Shown here: positions 49,356-57,716 of the stretch, in pieces
Layout: every line of letters begins with the position of its first letter
Numbering within the stretch: position 1 is the stretch's first letter
Origin: Hydrogenophilales bacterium
GTDB taxonomy: Bacteria > Pseudomonadota > Gammaproteobacteria > Burkholderiales > Thiobacillaceae
Direction: 5' to 3'
Length of the DNA stretch: 64,000 nt
Assembly: GCA_016703155.1 (NCBI GenBank)
Contig: JADJCP010000006.1
Coordinates: 1-64,000 of the forward strand
Translations under genes and position numbers: made by a program
The notes under the pieces: generated by a model
What the model saw: only the letters and a program-made list of their open reading frames with translations
Told to the model about the DNA's origin: nothing
Database searches by the model: none

Positions 49356-49805
49356 ATGGGGTTTATGAATCTATTTCGCGGCAAGGCCAAGGCCGATGGG
49401 GTGCGTATCGCCGATAGAGCGATCTATGCCGCCGCCGCGCTCAAGGAACTGGACATCGATAACGCCGTCGTTGCCCATGAAAACTGGAGCCTGCGCTTGC
49501 AGGCGTATGTGCGCGGCAAATCGAGCGAGGTGTTCGACCCGGCCGTGGTCTGCTCCGACAAACACTGCGACTTGGGCAAATGGATACAGGGTCACGGTCG
49601 CGAACAGTTCGAATATGTGCCGGCATTCGAGGAACTGGTCAGCTACCACAAGAGCTTCCATTACCACGCCTCGAACATCGTCACCTTGCACCAGATGGGC
49701 GAAACCGCCAAAGCGGAGAAAGTCCTCGACGGCAAGTTCAAGGACTTGTCGTGGCGCGTGGTAAATGCCTTGAACGAGCTGCGGCGCGAGGTTCAGCGCT
49801 TCTGA
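49356..49805 (+). CDS. CZB-domain (zinc-binding chemoreceptor-type) protein
   Basis: A 149-residue soluble protein that is nearly all one CZB domain. The zinc ligands are visible as His in VVAHENWSLRLQAYV, Cys in SDKHCDLGKWIQG, and two His in SYHKSFHYHASNI. Such domains sense zinc or hypochlorite in chemoreceptors and diguanylate cyclases. Here it stands alone, so it may act in trans on one of the signalling proteins. GGGAG lies before the ATG at 49356. Confidence 0.85.
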   Translation: MGFMNLFRGKAKADGVRIADRAIYAAAALKELDIDNAVVAHENWSLRLQAYVRGKSSEVFDPAVVCSDKHCDLGKWIQGHGREQFEYVPAFEELVSYHKSFHYHASNIVTLHQMGETAKAEKVLDGKFKDLSWRVVNALNELRREVQRF

Positions 49806-49806
49806 G

Positions 49807-51114
49807 TCAGCCCCGCTCGAACAGGGCGATGCTCTCGACGTGCGCGGTATGCGGGAACATGTTGGCGACGCCGGCCAGCTTCAGGCGATAGCCTTTCTGA
49901 TTCACCAGCACGGCGGCATCGCGCGCCAGCGTCGCCGGGCTGCACGACACGTAGACGATGCGCGACGGGCCGCTGCCATCCTCGGGCAATGCTTTCACCA
50001 GTTCGATGGCGCCGTCGCGCGGCGGGTCGATCAGCCATTTGTCGAACTGGCCGAGTGCCGCCAATACCGGCGCCTCCATCTGAAACAAGTCCATGACCTG
50101 ATAGCGGGTACGTTCCGCCAGACCGTTCAGCCGGGCATTCTCGATGGCACGAGCGATCAGTCCGGAAGAGCCTTCGATACCCAGGACATCGGCGCCGCGC
50201 CGGGCGATGGGCAGGGTGAAGTTGCCCAGACCGCAGAAGAAATCGGCGATGCGCTCGCCCGGCTTCGGGTCGAGCATATGCACGGCGCGGCGCACCAGCA
50301 TGCGGTTGACGTCGTGGTTCACCTGGGTGAACTCGGTCGGCCGGAAGGGCATGGTCAGGCCGAACTCGGGCAGCGTGTAGGCCAGCGTCGGGCCGTCCAG
50401 CGGGTAGAACGGCTGGGCGGTGTCCGGGCCTTTGGTCTGCAACCAGATCTGTACCTCGTGGCTATCGGCGAAGGCTTTGACGCGGACTTCATCCTCGGGC
50501 GACAGTGCGTCGAGAATACGCAGCACCAGCACGGCGACGCTGTCGCCCATGGCGAACTCGATCTGCGGCAGACGGTCGCGGATCGACAGGCCTTCGATCA
50601 GCGTGCGCAGTTCCGGCAGCAGGGCGCTGATCTTCGGTGGCAGCACCTCGCAACCGCGCATGTCGGCGACGAAGCTGCTCTTGCGTTCGTGGAAGCCGAC
50701 CAGCATGCCGCCCTTCTTCAGCACATAGCGCACCGAGAGCCGGGCCTTGCGCCGGTAGCCCCAGGTCGGCCCGTGGATCGGCGCCAGCATGGCCTCGGGC
50801 TTGAGCTTGGCGATGTGGTCGAAGCAATCCTCCAGGACGCGCTGCTTGGCCGCCACCTGGGCCGCTTCGTGCATGTGCTGGTGGGTGCAGCCGCCGCAGA
50901 TGCCGAACCAGGCGCAGCCGGGCTTCACCCGGAACGGGCTTGCCTTGAGGAGCTGTGTGATGTGCGCCTGCTCGTAGCTCTCTTTCCTGCGGTAGGTGGA
51001 ATGGATGACCCGCTCGCCGGGCAGCGCGCCCTCGATGAAAACCACCTTGCCGTCGTGATGCGCGACGCCCCGGCCTTCGTGGTCGAGGGATTCAATCAAC
51101 AGTCCCGGCTTCAT
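49807..51114 (-). CDS. rlmD: 23S rRNA (uracil-1939-C5)-methyltransferase
   Basis: A 435-residue SAM-dependent enzyme that methylates U1939 of 23S rRNA. It carries a TRAM-like N-terminus (LLIESLDHEGRGVAHHDGK), an iron-sulfur site of four Cys (CAWFGICGGC and MRGCEVL), the SAM site (ADFFCGLGNFTLPIAR) and the catalytic Cys in VYVSCSPATLARD. The ATG at 51114 overlaps the exonuclease stop by four bases. Confidence 0.93.
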   Translation of the reverse strand: MKPGLLIESLDHEGRGVAHHDGKVVFIEGALPGERVIHSTYRRKESYEQAHITQLLKASPFRVKPGCAWFGICGGCTHQHMHEAAQVAAKQRVLEDCFDHIAKLKPEAMLAPIHGPTWGYRRKARLSVRYVLKKGGMLVGFHERKSSFVADMRGCEVLPPKISALLPELRTLIEGLSIRDRLPQIEFAMGDSVAVLVLRILDALSPEDEVRVKAFADSHEVQIWLQTKGPDTAQPFYPLDGPTLAYTLPEFGLTMPFRPTEFTQVNHDVNRMLVRRAVHMLDPKPGERIADFFCGLGNFTLPIARRGADVLGIEGSSGLIARAIENARLNGLAERTRYQVMDLFQMEAPVLAALGQFDKWLIDPPRDGAIELVKALPEDGSGPSRIVYVSCSPATLARDAAVLVNQKGYRLKLAGVANMFPHTAHVESIALFERG

Positions 51115-51890
51115 GCCTGCCACGCCTCCAGGAACTGCCGCCAGTGCGGTGCCTCGATGCCGGCCAGGGTATCGCGCACCAGGGCGATCTCGCGTTCGTA
51201 TGCGGCATGGCCAAGGTGGCCGCGCATCAACTGGTGGCGCAGAAAAACCAGATGGGTGTTGACCACATCCGTCTCGCAATAATCGCGGATCTCGGCGCTC
51301 TTGCCCGCCTGCCAGGCATTCCAGACCTGGCTGCCGTCCATGCCCAGCTTGCCGGGAAAGCCGAGCAGCTTGGCGAAGTCATCCAGGCCGATGCTGGCGC
51401 GCGGCTGGTACATCGCCAGCAGATCCATCAGGTCCAGATGCCGGTTGTGATAGCGGCTGATGTAGTTGTTCCACTTGAAATCCTTGTCGTCCTCGCCCAG
51501 ATCCCAATAGCGCGGCGCGGTGACCTTGTGCAGCATGCCCCGGTAGTGCAGCACCGGCAGATCGAAGCCGCCGCCGTTCCAGGAGATGATCTGCGGCGTG
51601 TACTTCTCGATACCGTCGAAAAAGCGCTGGATGATCTGGCCTTCGTCGGCATCCGGTTCGGATAGCGAGAACACCTTGAAGCTGTCGCCCGTTCTCAGCG
51701 CGCAGGAAATGGTGACAACGCGATGAAGGTGCAGCGGCAGAAAGTCCGAGCCACCGGTCTGCTGGCGCCGCAGCAGCAAGGCCATCTCGCCGACTTCGGC
51801 GTCGGGCATGTCGGGCTCCACGGCATAGAGACGGCGCAGGCCGGCGATGTCCGGGATGGTTTCGATATCGAAGACGAGCGTGGGTGCCAT
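51111..51890 (-). CDS. Predicted DEDDy-type 3'-5' exonuclease
   Basis: A 259-residue protein with the three exonuclease motifs in order: FDIETIPD (residues 7-14), WNGGGFDLPVL, and YCETDVVNT with the Tyr of the DEDDy class. It belongs to a family of stand-alone proofreading-like exonucleases often found beside rlmD in betaproteobacteria. It is translationally coupled to rlmD. Its upstream side is the broken end of the integron integrase. Confidence 0.88.
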   Translation of the reverse strand: MAPTLVFDIETIPDIAGLRRLYAVEPDMPDAEVGEMALLLRRQQTGGSDFLPLHLHRVVTISCALRTGDSFKVFSLSEPDADEGQIIQRFFDGIEKYTPQIISWNGGGFDLPVLHYRGMLHKVTAPRYWDLGEDDKDFKWNNYISRYHNRHLDLMDLLAMYQPRASIGLDDFAKLLGFPGKLGMDGSQVWNAWQAGKSAEIRDYCETDVVNTHLVFLRHQLMRGHLGHAAYEREIALVRDTLAGIEAPHWRQFLEAWQA

Positions 51891-52039
51891 GAGATCCGCA
51901 AGCGCGAAAAAAGATGGATTTTACCCTGATCGACCGGACCGACGACCCGCGAGGAACAGGAAAAAACCGGCACATGAAGCCGCGTGCCGAAAACCCATCG
52001 CCTTCACGCTCCGATGCCGCTTCCGTAGGCTGGATTGCA

Positions 52040-52797
52040 GTGCTGACGTGATGCTGGGTCTGACGGCCGGTATAGGGATTGGTGCAGAGTGACTTCGACG
52101 GAAAGACGAACTGCCAACCCCACTCGTAGCCGGCGCTCGGATACTTCTTCGCCAAGGCAAAAGGTAACGCTACCTCACCCAGGCCGGCGGCAAGGTCGGC
52201 CTCATGCAGGTGTTTGGCCCGCTCAAGGAGGACACGGAGCGGATCGACGATGCGGGCTGGCCGCAGCGTGACGCGATCCTTCCCACCCTTGTCATCGCGC
52301 ACGAGCACCTGGCGGCCTTCAAAACCCACATCCTTGACCCGGAGCCCAAGGCCTTCGGAGAGGCGCATGCCAGAACCATAAAGAAGCGTTACCATTCGCC
52401 AGCGGGTGCCCTCCAGCATGTCGAGCAGAGATCTGACCTCGCCCTGGGCGAGCACCGTCGGCAGCCGTTGAGGACGTTTGGCACGGGTCAGACCGTCCAG
52501 CCACGGCAAATTGATATCCAAGACTTCCCGGTAGAGGAAGCGCAGGGCGGCCAATGCCTGATTTTGAGTCGACGCGGAAACCTGCCCAACGGTTGCACGT
52601 TGGTTAAGAAATGCGGTTACGTGGTTTGCGCCAAACTCGGCGGGGTAACGTTTGCCATGGAAGAGAATGTAGCGCTTGATCCAGTGCGAGTACGACTGCT
52701 CGGTGCGCAGGCTGCAATGTTTGCGACGAATGGTATCCCGCACCTGATCAAGCAAGCGAGGACGAAGAGGTCGAGAAGCCTGATGAAGCGTAAGCAT
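52040..52797 (-). pseudogene. intI: Integron integrase, C-terminus lost
   Basis: A tyrosine recombinase of the IntI class. The N-terminal DNA-binding domain (LLDQVRDTIRRKHCSLRTE), the first catalytic Arg (YGSGMRLSEGLGLRVKD) and the catalytic Lys (DDKGGKDR) are present, as is the integron-specific insert (FALAKKYPSAGYEWGWQFVFPS, split by family across the patch). Similarity stops after residue 250 or so (RQTQHHVSTA). The His-x-x-Arg, last His and nucleophilic Tyr are missing. The frame stays open into the exonuclease gene by chance, but that is not a meaningful fusion. The ATG at 52797 follows GGAGACTCCCT. Confidence 0.9.
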
Positions 52798-52874
52798 AGG
52801 GAGTCTCCATGAAATGTCCGGTTTGCCCCGAATATTCATAAGCCGGGGAGACTCTACTTGTTGTTTTTATTGTC

Positions 52875-52943
52875 TTATTTTCAACTTGGCAGCAAAGTGT
52901 CGCGTTACAAAGCGACATTTCGGTCGCCTAAAGCTTGTTGGGC
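52875..52943 (+). other. attI site with the first cassette junction
   Basis: The core GTTGGGC is at 52937-52943, just before the first cassette gene and about 140 bases from the integrase start. The stretch to its left (about 52875-52936) would hold the extra integrase binding sites. The left limit is approximate. Confidence 0.75.
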
Positions 52944-52955
52944 ATCACGAGACGT

Positions 52956-53582
52956 ATGAACGCACTCATTTCATGGCTGGCTGCCGCACCGCAGGGCGCC
53001 ATCGCAATCCTGACAGCCGCTCTAGCTGCGGTTGTTGCTTTGCTGGTTGCAGTTCTCACTCAATGGATTTTGAGCCGGAGGTCAAGGACAGAACTTCTCA
53101 CCAAGAAACTTGAAGAGCTTTACTTGGTGCTGAATGAAGTATCTGCACATAGCGTTAAAAGGTTTGAAGAAGCCCTCCCTCTTGTATCGGCCACACCATT
53201 CACCAAACCATCTATCACGGGTGGCTCAGTCGAGCGGCATGGCCTCGATCTTCACAAGAAGATCGTGATGTATGTCCGCCTATACTTCCCCAAACTTTTT
53301 GCGGCACATCAAGAGGTTTTTCGTTGCAACAGCAGCTTGAACATGCTCATCTACGAAGCGGAAACAGGCCCACCCCTTTCAGAAGAGCGTTTGGTTTCGC
53401 TAAGCGGTGCCTACCGCGACGCAGTTGCTGCCATGGAAGAGGAACTCATCCGAAACCGGAGCATTTTGGTTAAGGACTATCTGCTCCCAGTAAGGTACAG
53501 GCGTGAGGCAATTAAACGCACCCAATCCCCAAGAGTGACGAGCGATGCCCAATCCACCATTCCATCAGGCGCTGCGCGATAA
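52956..53582 (+). CDS. Integron cassette 1: membrane-anchored protein of unknown function
   Basis: A 208-residue protein with one N-terminal membrane segment (about residues 15-36, GAIAILTAALAAVVALLVAVL) followed by Arg-Ser-Arg and a soluble helical domain with a coiled-coil-like start (TELLTKKLEELYLVLNEV). The topology places the domain in the cytoplasm. It starts 13 bases after the attI core, as first cassettes do, and its 3' end runs into the attC hairpin. Lower GC than the chromosome suggests a foreign origin. No family recognised. Confidence 0.75.
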   Translation: MNALISWLAAAPQGAIAILTAALAAVVALLVAVLTQWILSRRSRTELLTKKLEELYLVLNEVSAHSVKRFEEALPLVSATPFTKPSITGGSVERHGLDLHKKIVMYVRLYFPKLFAAHQEVFRCNSSLNMLIYEAETGPPLSEERLVSLSGAYRDAVAAMEEELIRNRSILVKDYLLPVRYRREAIKRTQSPRVTSDAQSTIPSGAAR

Positions 53583-53616
53583 AGCCGCGCAGCGCCGGTG
53601 AATTCAAACCTTGGGC
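53547..53616 (+). repeat. attC site of cassette 1
   Basis: Left core GCCCAAT (53547-53553) and right core CTTGGGC (53610-53616) flank an imperfect palindrome centred on GGCGCTGCGCG and CGCGCAGCGCC. The 70-base length fits attC sites. It overlaps the last codons of the cassette gene. Confidence 0.8.
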
Positions 53617-53619
53617 GTC

Positions 53620-53874
53620 TCAGTAATGAAAACGCAATTGAGCAATCAAAAGGTCATCATCTTCGACGCGGTACACCATGCGGTGCTCATCGGTTATGCG
53701 GCGTGACCAAAATCCTGATAGTGCGTGTTTCAATGATTCCGGCTTTCCGATGCCAGAGAAGGGTTCGCGTTGGGTTTCCCGAATCAGCTTGTTGATCCGT
53801 TCAACCATGCGTTTATCTTGTTTTTGCCAGTAAAGATAATCTTCCCATGCCTCATCCGCGAAAATCAGCTTCAC
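53620..53874 (-). CDS. yoeB: Integron cassette 2: YoeB-family mRNA endonuclease toxin
   Basis: An 84-residue toxin. The N-terminus MKLIFADEAWEDYLYWQKQDK, the core SGFWSRRITDEHRMVYRV and the C-terminal end RFHY, with the catalytic His and Tyr, match YoeB, a ribosome-dependent mRNA nuclease. It overlaps the antitoxin stop by four bases. The pair runs opposite to the cassette promoter, as is common for toxin-antitoxin cassettes with their own promoter. Confidence 0.95.
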   Translation of the reverse strand: MKLIFADEAWEDYLYWQKQDKRMVERINKLIRETQREPFSGIGKPESLKHALSGFWSRRITDEHRMVYRVEDDDLLIAQLRFHY

Positions 53875-54122
53875 TCTGCCAGCTTCCGCTCAACGCCCTT
53901 CCCGGCGTTCAGTTGCGCGGCCGCCGAGAGAATACGCTTGGCGTTTGCGGGCGTGCGCAAGAGATAGGCGGTTTCCTCAAGGGCTTTGTAGTCTTCGAGC
54001 GAAAGCATCACCACGGCTTGGTCGCCGTTGCGGGTGATAATCAAGGCTTCGTGATCGTCACAAACCCGATCCATGGTGCTGGCGAGATTTGCGCGAACGG
54101 CTGTGTAGGTCATTGCATCCAT
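53871..54122 (-). CDS. yefM: Integron cassette 2: YefM-family antitoxin
   Basis: An 83-residue Phd/YefM antitoxin with the N-terminal DNA-binding fold (YTAVRANLASTMDRVCDDHE) and VMLSLEDYKALEETAYLL, then a C-terminal toxin-wrapping tail. The ATG at 54122 has GGAGGG five bases upstream. It is autoregulated with YoeB, likely through the palindrome just upstream. Confidence 0.95.
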   Translation of the reverse strand: MDAMTYTAVRANLASTMDRVCDDHEALIITRNGDQAVVMLSLEDYKALEETAYLLRTPANAKRILSAAAQLNAGKGVERKLAE

Positions 54123-54137
54123 GAGGGCCCTCCAAAT

Positions 54138-54157
54138 ATGTACGCGTTACTGTACAT
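54138..54157 (-). promoter_or_regulatory. Probable YefM-YoeB operator
   Basis: A palindrome ATGTAC, eight bases, then GTACAT lies 16 bases before the yefM ATG. The core TGTACA matches the sequence bound by YefM in E. coli (family knowledge). Confidence 0.65.
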
Positions 54158-54198
54158 AACAAATCGTCGGTTGTCCCGCAAAAATGTTCGGACACGAC

Positions 54199-54265
54199 GC
54201 CCAGCGCATCATTCGAGCGGACCTGCGCGAAAAGCCGCGCCGTCCGCTCAATTCAAACATTAGGC
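54199..54265 (+). repeat. attC site of cassette 2
   Basis: Right core ATTAGGC (54259-54265) and a weaker left core GCCCAGC (54199-54205) surround a strong palindrome (GAGCGGAC...GTCCGCTC with inner GCGCG/CGCGC). Its length is 67 bases. Confidence 0.75.
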
Positions 54266-54293
54266 CGACATCCGAACATGCGAGAGGAGAATC

Positions 54294-54923
54294 ATGAGCA
54301 GAGTCTTCGTCAACATTGGGCTTAGCCTCGATGGCTACATGGCGCCGGAAGGAATGACCATGGGCAAGCCTGAGTACAAGAACTGGGGCGCCAAGTGGGG
54401 CGCGCTGATGGCCTGGATCGTCAATCAACAGTACTTCCGCGAGAACCTCAAGCTCGGACCAGGGGGAGAGACCGGTCCGGTCAATGACCTGGTTCGCAGC
54501 ACCACGGAGCGCATCGGCGCCAACATCATGGGCAAGCGAATGTTCGACCAAGGCGAGCGCGCCTGGCCAGAGGAGGCTCCGTTTCACACACCGGTATACG
54601 TGCTTACCCATGAGAAACGCGAACCCTGGGTGCGCCCTGGTGGGACGACCTTTTACTTCATCAATGACGGGCCGGAGCGTGCCCTGGAACTGGCTCGGGA
54701 ATCCGCAGGCAGTCGTGATATTCGAATCGCGGGTGGGGCGGATGTGATCCAGCAGTACCTGAACCTGGGTGTCGTCGACGAGCTGGAGATCGCCTTGGCA
54801 CCGGTGATTTTCGGCGGCGGGCGGCGACTCTTCGAGAACCTGCGCGAGCCCGGGCCGCAGTTTCACATTGACAGGGTTCTTGATGGTCCAGCCGCTACAC
54901 ACTTGCGTTATGTGCGTCGGTGA
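54294..54923 (+). CDS. Integron cassette 3: RibD C-terminal / DHFR-fold protein
   Basis: A 209-residue protein of the RibD-C (dihydrofolate reductase-like) family: VFVNIGLSLDGYMAPEG at the start, MGKRMFDQGE in the middle and APVIFGGGRRLFENL near the end, the typical NADPH-site pattern. Members are reductases of unknown substrate and are frequent in integron cassettes. They are not the trimethoprim-resistant DHFRs. GAGGAGA precedes the ATG. Confidence 0.88.
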   Translation: MSRVFVNIGLSLDGYMAPEGMTMGKPEYKNWGAKWGALMAWIVNQQYFRENLKLGPGGETGPVNDLVRSTTERIGANIMGKRMFDQGERAWPEEAPFHTPVYVLTHEKREPWVRPGGTTFYFINDGPERALELARESAGSRDIRIAGGADVIQQYLNLGVVDELEIALAPVIFGGGRRLFENLREPGPQFHIDRVLDGPAATHLRYVRR

Positions 54924-54927
54924 GGTC

Positions 54928-54992
54928 GGCCAACCCGGCATTCGAGAGGGACTGCGCAAAAGCGGCGCAGACCCTTGCCTATAACGTTGGGC
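54928..54992 (+). repeat. attC site of cassette 3
   Basis: The core GTTGGGC (54986-54992) is perfect. The left core GGCCAAC starts at 54928, and the inner palindrome GACTGCGC / GCGCAGAC is clear. It is the best attC in the array, 65 bases long. Confidence 0.88.
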
Positions 54993-55039
54993 TGCACACT
55001 CGCTCCATGCCCCCATCAATCGTCAAAGGAAATAGCGCC

Positions 55040-55381
55040 ATGGCCAAGTACCTGATCTCCTTCCCCAGCGCTGCGATGGTCGTGCCCGACGGCGAGTGGG
55101 AGGCGGTGGGCCGCGACGCGCACGCCGTGATCGACGAGGCGAAAGCCGCCGGCGTCTACGTCTTCGGCGGCGGCATCGACGAAGGCGTGCCGCCCGTACT
55201 CGTCGCAGCCGACGGCGCAGTCGCCGAGGGCGGCTACCCATGGGCGCCCCCGATTGACGGCGGCTTCACCGTGCTCGAACTCCCCTCGCGTGAAGAAGCC
55301 GTCGCGTGGGCCGCGCGCATCGCTAAGGCCTGTCGTTGTGATCAAGAACTACGTGTCTTCCAGTTCGACCCGCAGTCCTGA
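55040..55381 (+). CDS. Integron cassette 4: YCII-family (YciI-like) protein
   Basis: A 113-residue protein of the DGPF/YCII family (MAKYLISFPSAAMVVPDGEW, then VFGGGIDEGVPPVL, ending IAKACRCDQELRVFQFDP). Family members are small enzyme-like proteins, some linked to sigma factors, of mostly unknown function. AAAGGA lies before the ATG at 55040. No attC follows, so this cassette is probably fixed in the chromosome. Confidence 0.85.
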   Translation: MAKYLISFPSAAMVVPDGEWEAVGRDAHAVIDEAKAAGVYVFGGGIDEGVPPVLVAADGAVAEGGYPWAPPIDGGFTVLELPSREEAVAWAARIAKACRCDQELRVFQFDPQS

Positions 55382-55494
55382 TGGCCGCATGGAAATGGCG
55401 CAGAAAGTCCAATAATCGGACAGGTAAATCCATGATCTGTATCGGTTTCCAGGCGTCGCCACGGAAGCCGGGCGAGACCCGCTATGATTCGGTC

Positions 55495-56184
55495 ATGGAT
55501 ACCCGCTGGCATGGCACCGTGAACGAGACCGCCTGGATCGAGGCGGCGCTGGCCTATATCGCCGGCGCCGAAGCCGAGGCGCTGGCGGCGCGCGGTGTCT
55601 TTCATGTCGTGCTCGCCGGGGGCGATACGCCGAGACGGGTCTATGAGGCATTGGCCACCGAGCGCCACGATTGGGAACGCTGGCAGATCTGGTTCGGCGA
55701 CGAGCGCTGCCTGCCGCCCGAGCACGCCGAGCGCAACAGTCAGATGGCTTGGCGCAGCCTGCTCGGGCGTGTCGCCATCCCTGGTACGAATATTCACGTC
55801 ATACCGGCGGAACTCGGCGCCGCGAAGGCAGCCGAAGGCTATGCTGTAAACATACGTGATGTAGGGTTTTTCGATCTGGTGTTGCTCGGGTTGGGCGAGG
55901 ATGGGCATACGGCCAGTCTGTTTCCCGGGCGTGACTGGGGCGATGAATCCGACACGGAGGTGATTGCGGTATTCGATGCGCCCAAGCCGCCCGCCGAGCG
56001 AGTCAGCCTGTCGGCACGTCGGCTGAGCCGTTCGCGGCACGTGCTGTTTCTGGTAAGCGGCGCGGGTAAGCGCGCGGCGTTGTCGGCATGGCGGGCCGGG
56101 GCGCCAATCCCAGCGGCGGCGATCCAGCCGCTGGCGGGTGTGGATGTATTGATGACTCGGGACGCGGTCCCGCTGGATGAATAA
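55495..56184 (+). CDS. pgl: 6-phosphogluconolactonase
   Basis: Hydrolyses the product of Zwf in the pentose-phosphate pathway. The 229-residue protein has VVLAGGDTPRRVYEAL, the catalytic region WFGDERCLPPEHAERNS and LLGLGEDGHTASLFPG, all hallmarks of DevB-type lactonases. The start at 55495 (MDTRWHG) is preferred over upstream in-frame ATGs because those extend far beyond the family. It lies directly right of the integron, so its original neighbours may have been separated. Confidence 0.92.
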   Translation: MDTRWHGTVNETAWIEAALAYIAGAEAEALAARGVFHVVLAGGDTPRRVYEALATERHDWERWQIWFGDERCLPPEHAERNSQMAWRSLLGRVAIPGTNIHVIPAELGAAKAAEGYAVNIRDVGFFDLVLLGLGEDGHTASLFPGRDWGDESDTEVIAVFDAPKPPAERVSLSARRLSRSRHVLFLVSGAGKRAALSAWRAGAPIPAAAIQPLAGVDVLMTRDAVPLDE

Positions 56185-56215
56185 TTCGGGACGCTGTCCC
56201 TCAAGGAGAACAACG

Positions 56216-57643
56216 ATGAGGCAAAAGACTTTGGCGGTAGTGATGATGGGCCTGGCCACGGCGGCCTGGGCGGTGGACGAGCAATCCGCGCAGCAGAGCC
56301 AGCAGACCGCCCTGGCGGTGACCATCTACAACAGCGATCTGGCGCTGGTGAAGGATGCCCGCAAGACCAAATTGCGCAGCGGCGAGAATCGCCTGGCCTG
56401 GCGTGAAGTCTCGGCGCGCATCCAGCCGGAAACGGCCTTGTTGCGCACGACCAGCGGCCCGGGTCTGGAACTGCTGGAGCAGAATTTCGATTTCGATCTG
56501 CTGACGCCGCAGAAGATGCTGGAAAAATCCGTCGGCGAGATGATCCGGGTGATCAAGACCAACCCCATGACGGGTGTCGAATCGACGGAATACGCCACGG
56601 TCCTGGCCGCCAACAGCGGCTTCGTACTGAGGTATAACGATCGGGTCGAGACCAATATTCCGGCCAACGCCCGTCTGGCCTACGGTGTCGTGCCGCCCGG
56701 CCTGCGCGACCGGCCGACCCTGAGCCTGCAATTCAACGCCCAGAAGGGCGGCGACCAGGACGTGGAATTGTCCTATCTCACCGGCGGCCTGGGCTGGAAG
56801 GCCGATTACGTCGCCGAACTGACCGGCAAGGAAGACAGTCTGGACCTGAACGGCTGGGTCACCCTGACCAACACCAGCGGCACGTCCTATCCCAAAGCCC
56901 AGCTGCAATTGATTGCCGGTGACGTCAATCGTGCCGCGCCGGAATACAAGGTGGCCCGCCCGCAGATGCGCGACATGGTGATGATGGCCGCCGCCGCGCC
57001 AATGCAGGAAGAGTCGCTGTTCGAGTATCACCTCTATACCCTGAACCGCCCGACCACCATCGAAAACAACCAGACCAAGCAGGTGGCGTTGCTCTCCGCC
57101 ACGAAAGTCCCGGTGGCCAAGGAATACCTGCTGCGCGGCTCGGAGTATTACTACCAGGGCCAGTACGGCGACCTGGGCCAGAAGTTGAAGGCCGGCGTGT
57201 TCATGGAGTTCGACAACAAGGGCGGCAACCTGGGCATTCCACTGCCCAAGGGCGTGGTGCGCGTCTACAAGAAAGATGCGGCCGGGCGTGCCCAGTTCAT
57301 CGGCGAGGACCGTATCGACCACACCGCCAAGGGTGAAAAGCTGCGCCTGAAACTGGGCGAGGCCTTCGACATCAATGCCGACAAGAAACAGACCGATTAC
57401 CAGAAAGTCGCCAATTACGGGCGCTCGGGCGGCGTCTACGAGACCGCCTATCAACTGGAGATTCGTAACGCCAAGAAGGACGCGATCAAGGTGAAGGTCA
57501 TCGAACCCATGCCGGGCGACTGGCAGATGACCGCCGAGAGCCTGCCGCATAACAAGGAGTCGGCGCACACGGCGGTTTGGGTCGTGCCCGTGCCGGCGGA
57601 GGGCAAGACGCTGCTGACCTGGCGGGCACGGATCAAGTATTGA
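56216..57643 (+). CDS. Exported DUF4139 protein
   Basis: A 475-residue protein with a signal peptide (MRQKTLAVVMMGLATAAWA) and a DUF4139 domain: VTIYNSDLALVKDARK at the start, LSYLTGGLGWKADYVAEL and TLTNTSGTSYPKAQLQLIAGDV in the middle, and ITY-like end. The family is common in outer-membrane or periplasmic proteins of unknown function. AAGGAG precedes the ATG. A 30-base hairpin follows at about 57663-57692. Confidence 0.85.
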   Translation: MRQKTLAVVMMGLATAAWAVDEQSAQQSQQTALAVTIYNSDLALVKDARKTKLRSGENRLAWREVSARIQPETALLRTTSGPGLELLEQNFDFDLLTPQKMLEKSVGEMIRVIKTNPMTGVESTEYATVLAANSGFVLRYNDRVETNIPANARLAYGVVPPGLRDRPTLSLQFNAQKGGDQDVELSYLTGGLGWKADYVAELTGKEDSLDLNGWVTLTNTSGTSYPKAQLQLIAGDVNRAAPEYKVARPQMRDMVMMAAAAPMQEESLFEYHLYTLNRPTTIENNQTKQVALLSATKVPVAKEYLLRGSEYYYQGQYGDLGQKLKAGVFMEFDNKGGNLGIPLPKGVVRVYKKDAAGRAQFIGEDRIDHTAKGEKLRLKLGEAFDINADKKQTDYQKVANYGRSGGVYETAYQLEIRNAKKDAIKVKVIEPMPGDWQMTAESLPHNKESAHTAVWVVPVPAEGKTLLTWRARIKY

Positions 57644-57716
57644 TCGCGTGCCGTTGTTGCATGCGCCTCCCGAAACTCGGCGGGAGGTGCGTGTTCGAAC
57701 GGATGGCCTTCAGGTG

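Larger units (their letters stand above)
52040..55381. mobile_element. Chromosomal integron: broken integrase, attI, four cassettes
   Basis: The classic layout is present: an intI-type gene on the minus strand, an attI core at 52937-52943 (GTTGGGC), then cassettes on the plus side separated by attC sites ending at 53616, 54265 and 54992. The cassettes hold an unknown membrane protein, a toxin-antitoxin pair in reverse orientation, a DHFR/RibD-C-like protein and a YCII-like protein. No attC follows the last gene, so the right boundary is placed at its stop. Because the integrase lacks its catalytic C-terminus, the array cannot be rearranged without help. Confidence 0.85.

Noticed and set aside
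51379..52839. An open frame joining the integrase to the exonuclease region as one 486-residue protein
   Set aside because: After the integrase part, the frame reads the exonuclease gene out of phase. The exonuclease has its own start at 51890 with all motifs in another frame.
54294..54923. Trimethoprim-resistance dihydrofolate reductase in a cassette
   Set aside because: The protein is of the RibD-C type (209 residues, different motifs), not a dfrA or dfrB enzyme.
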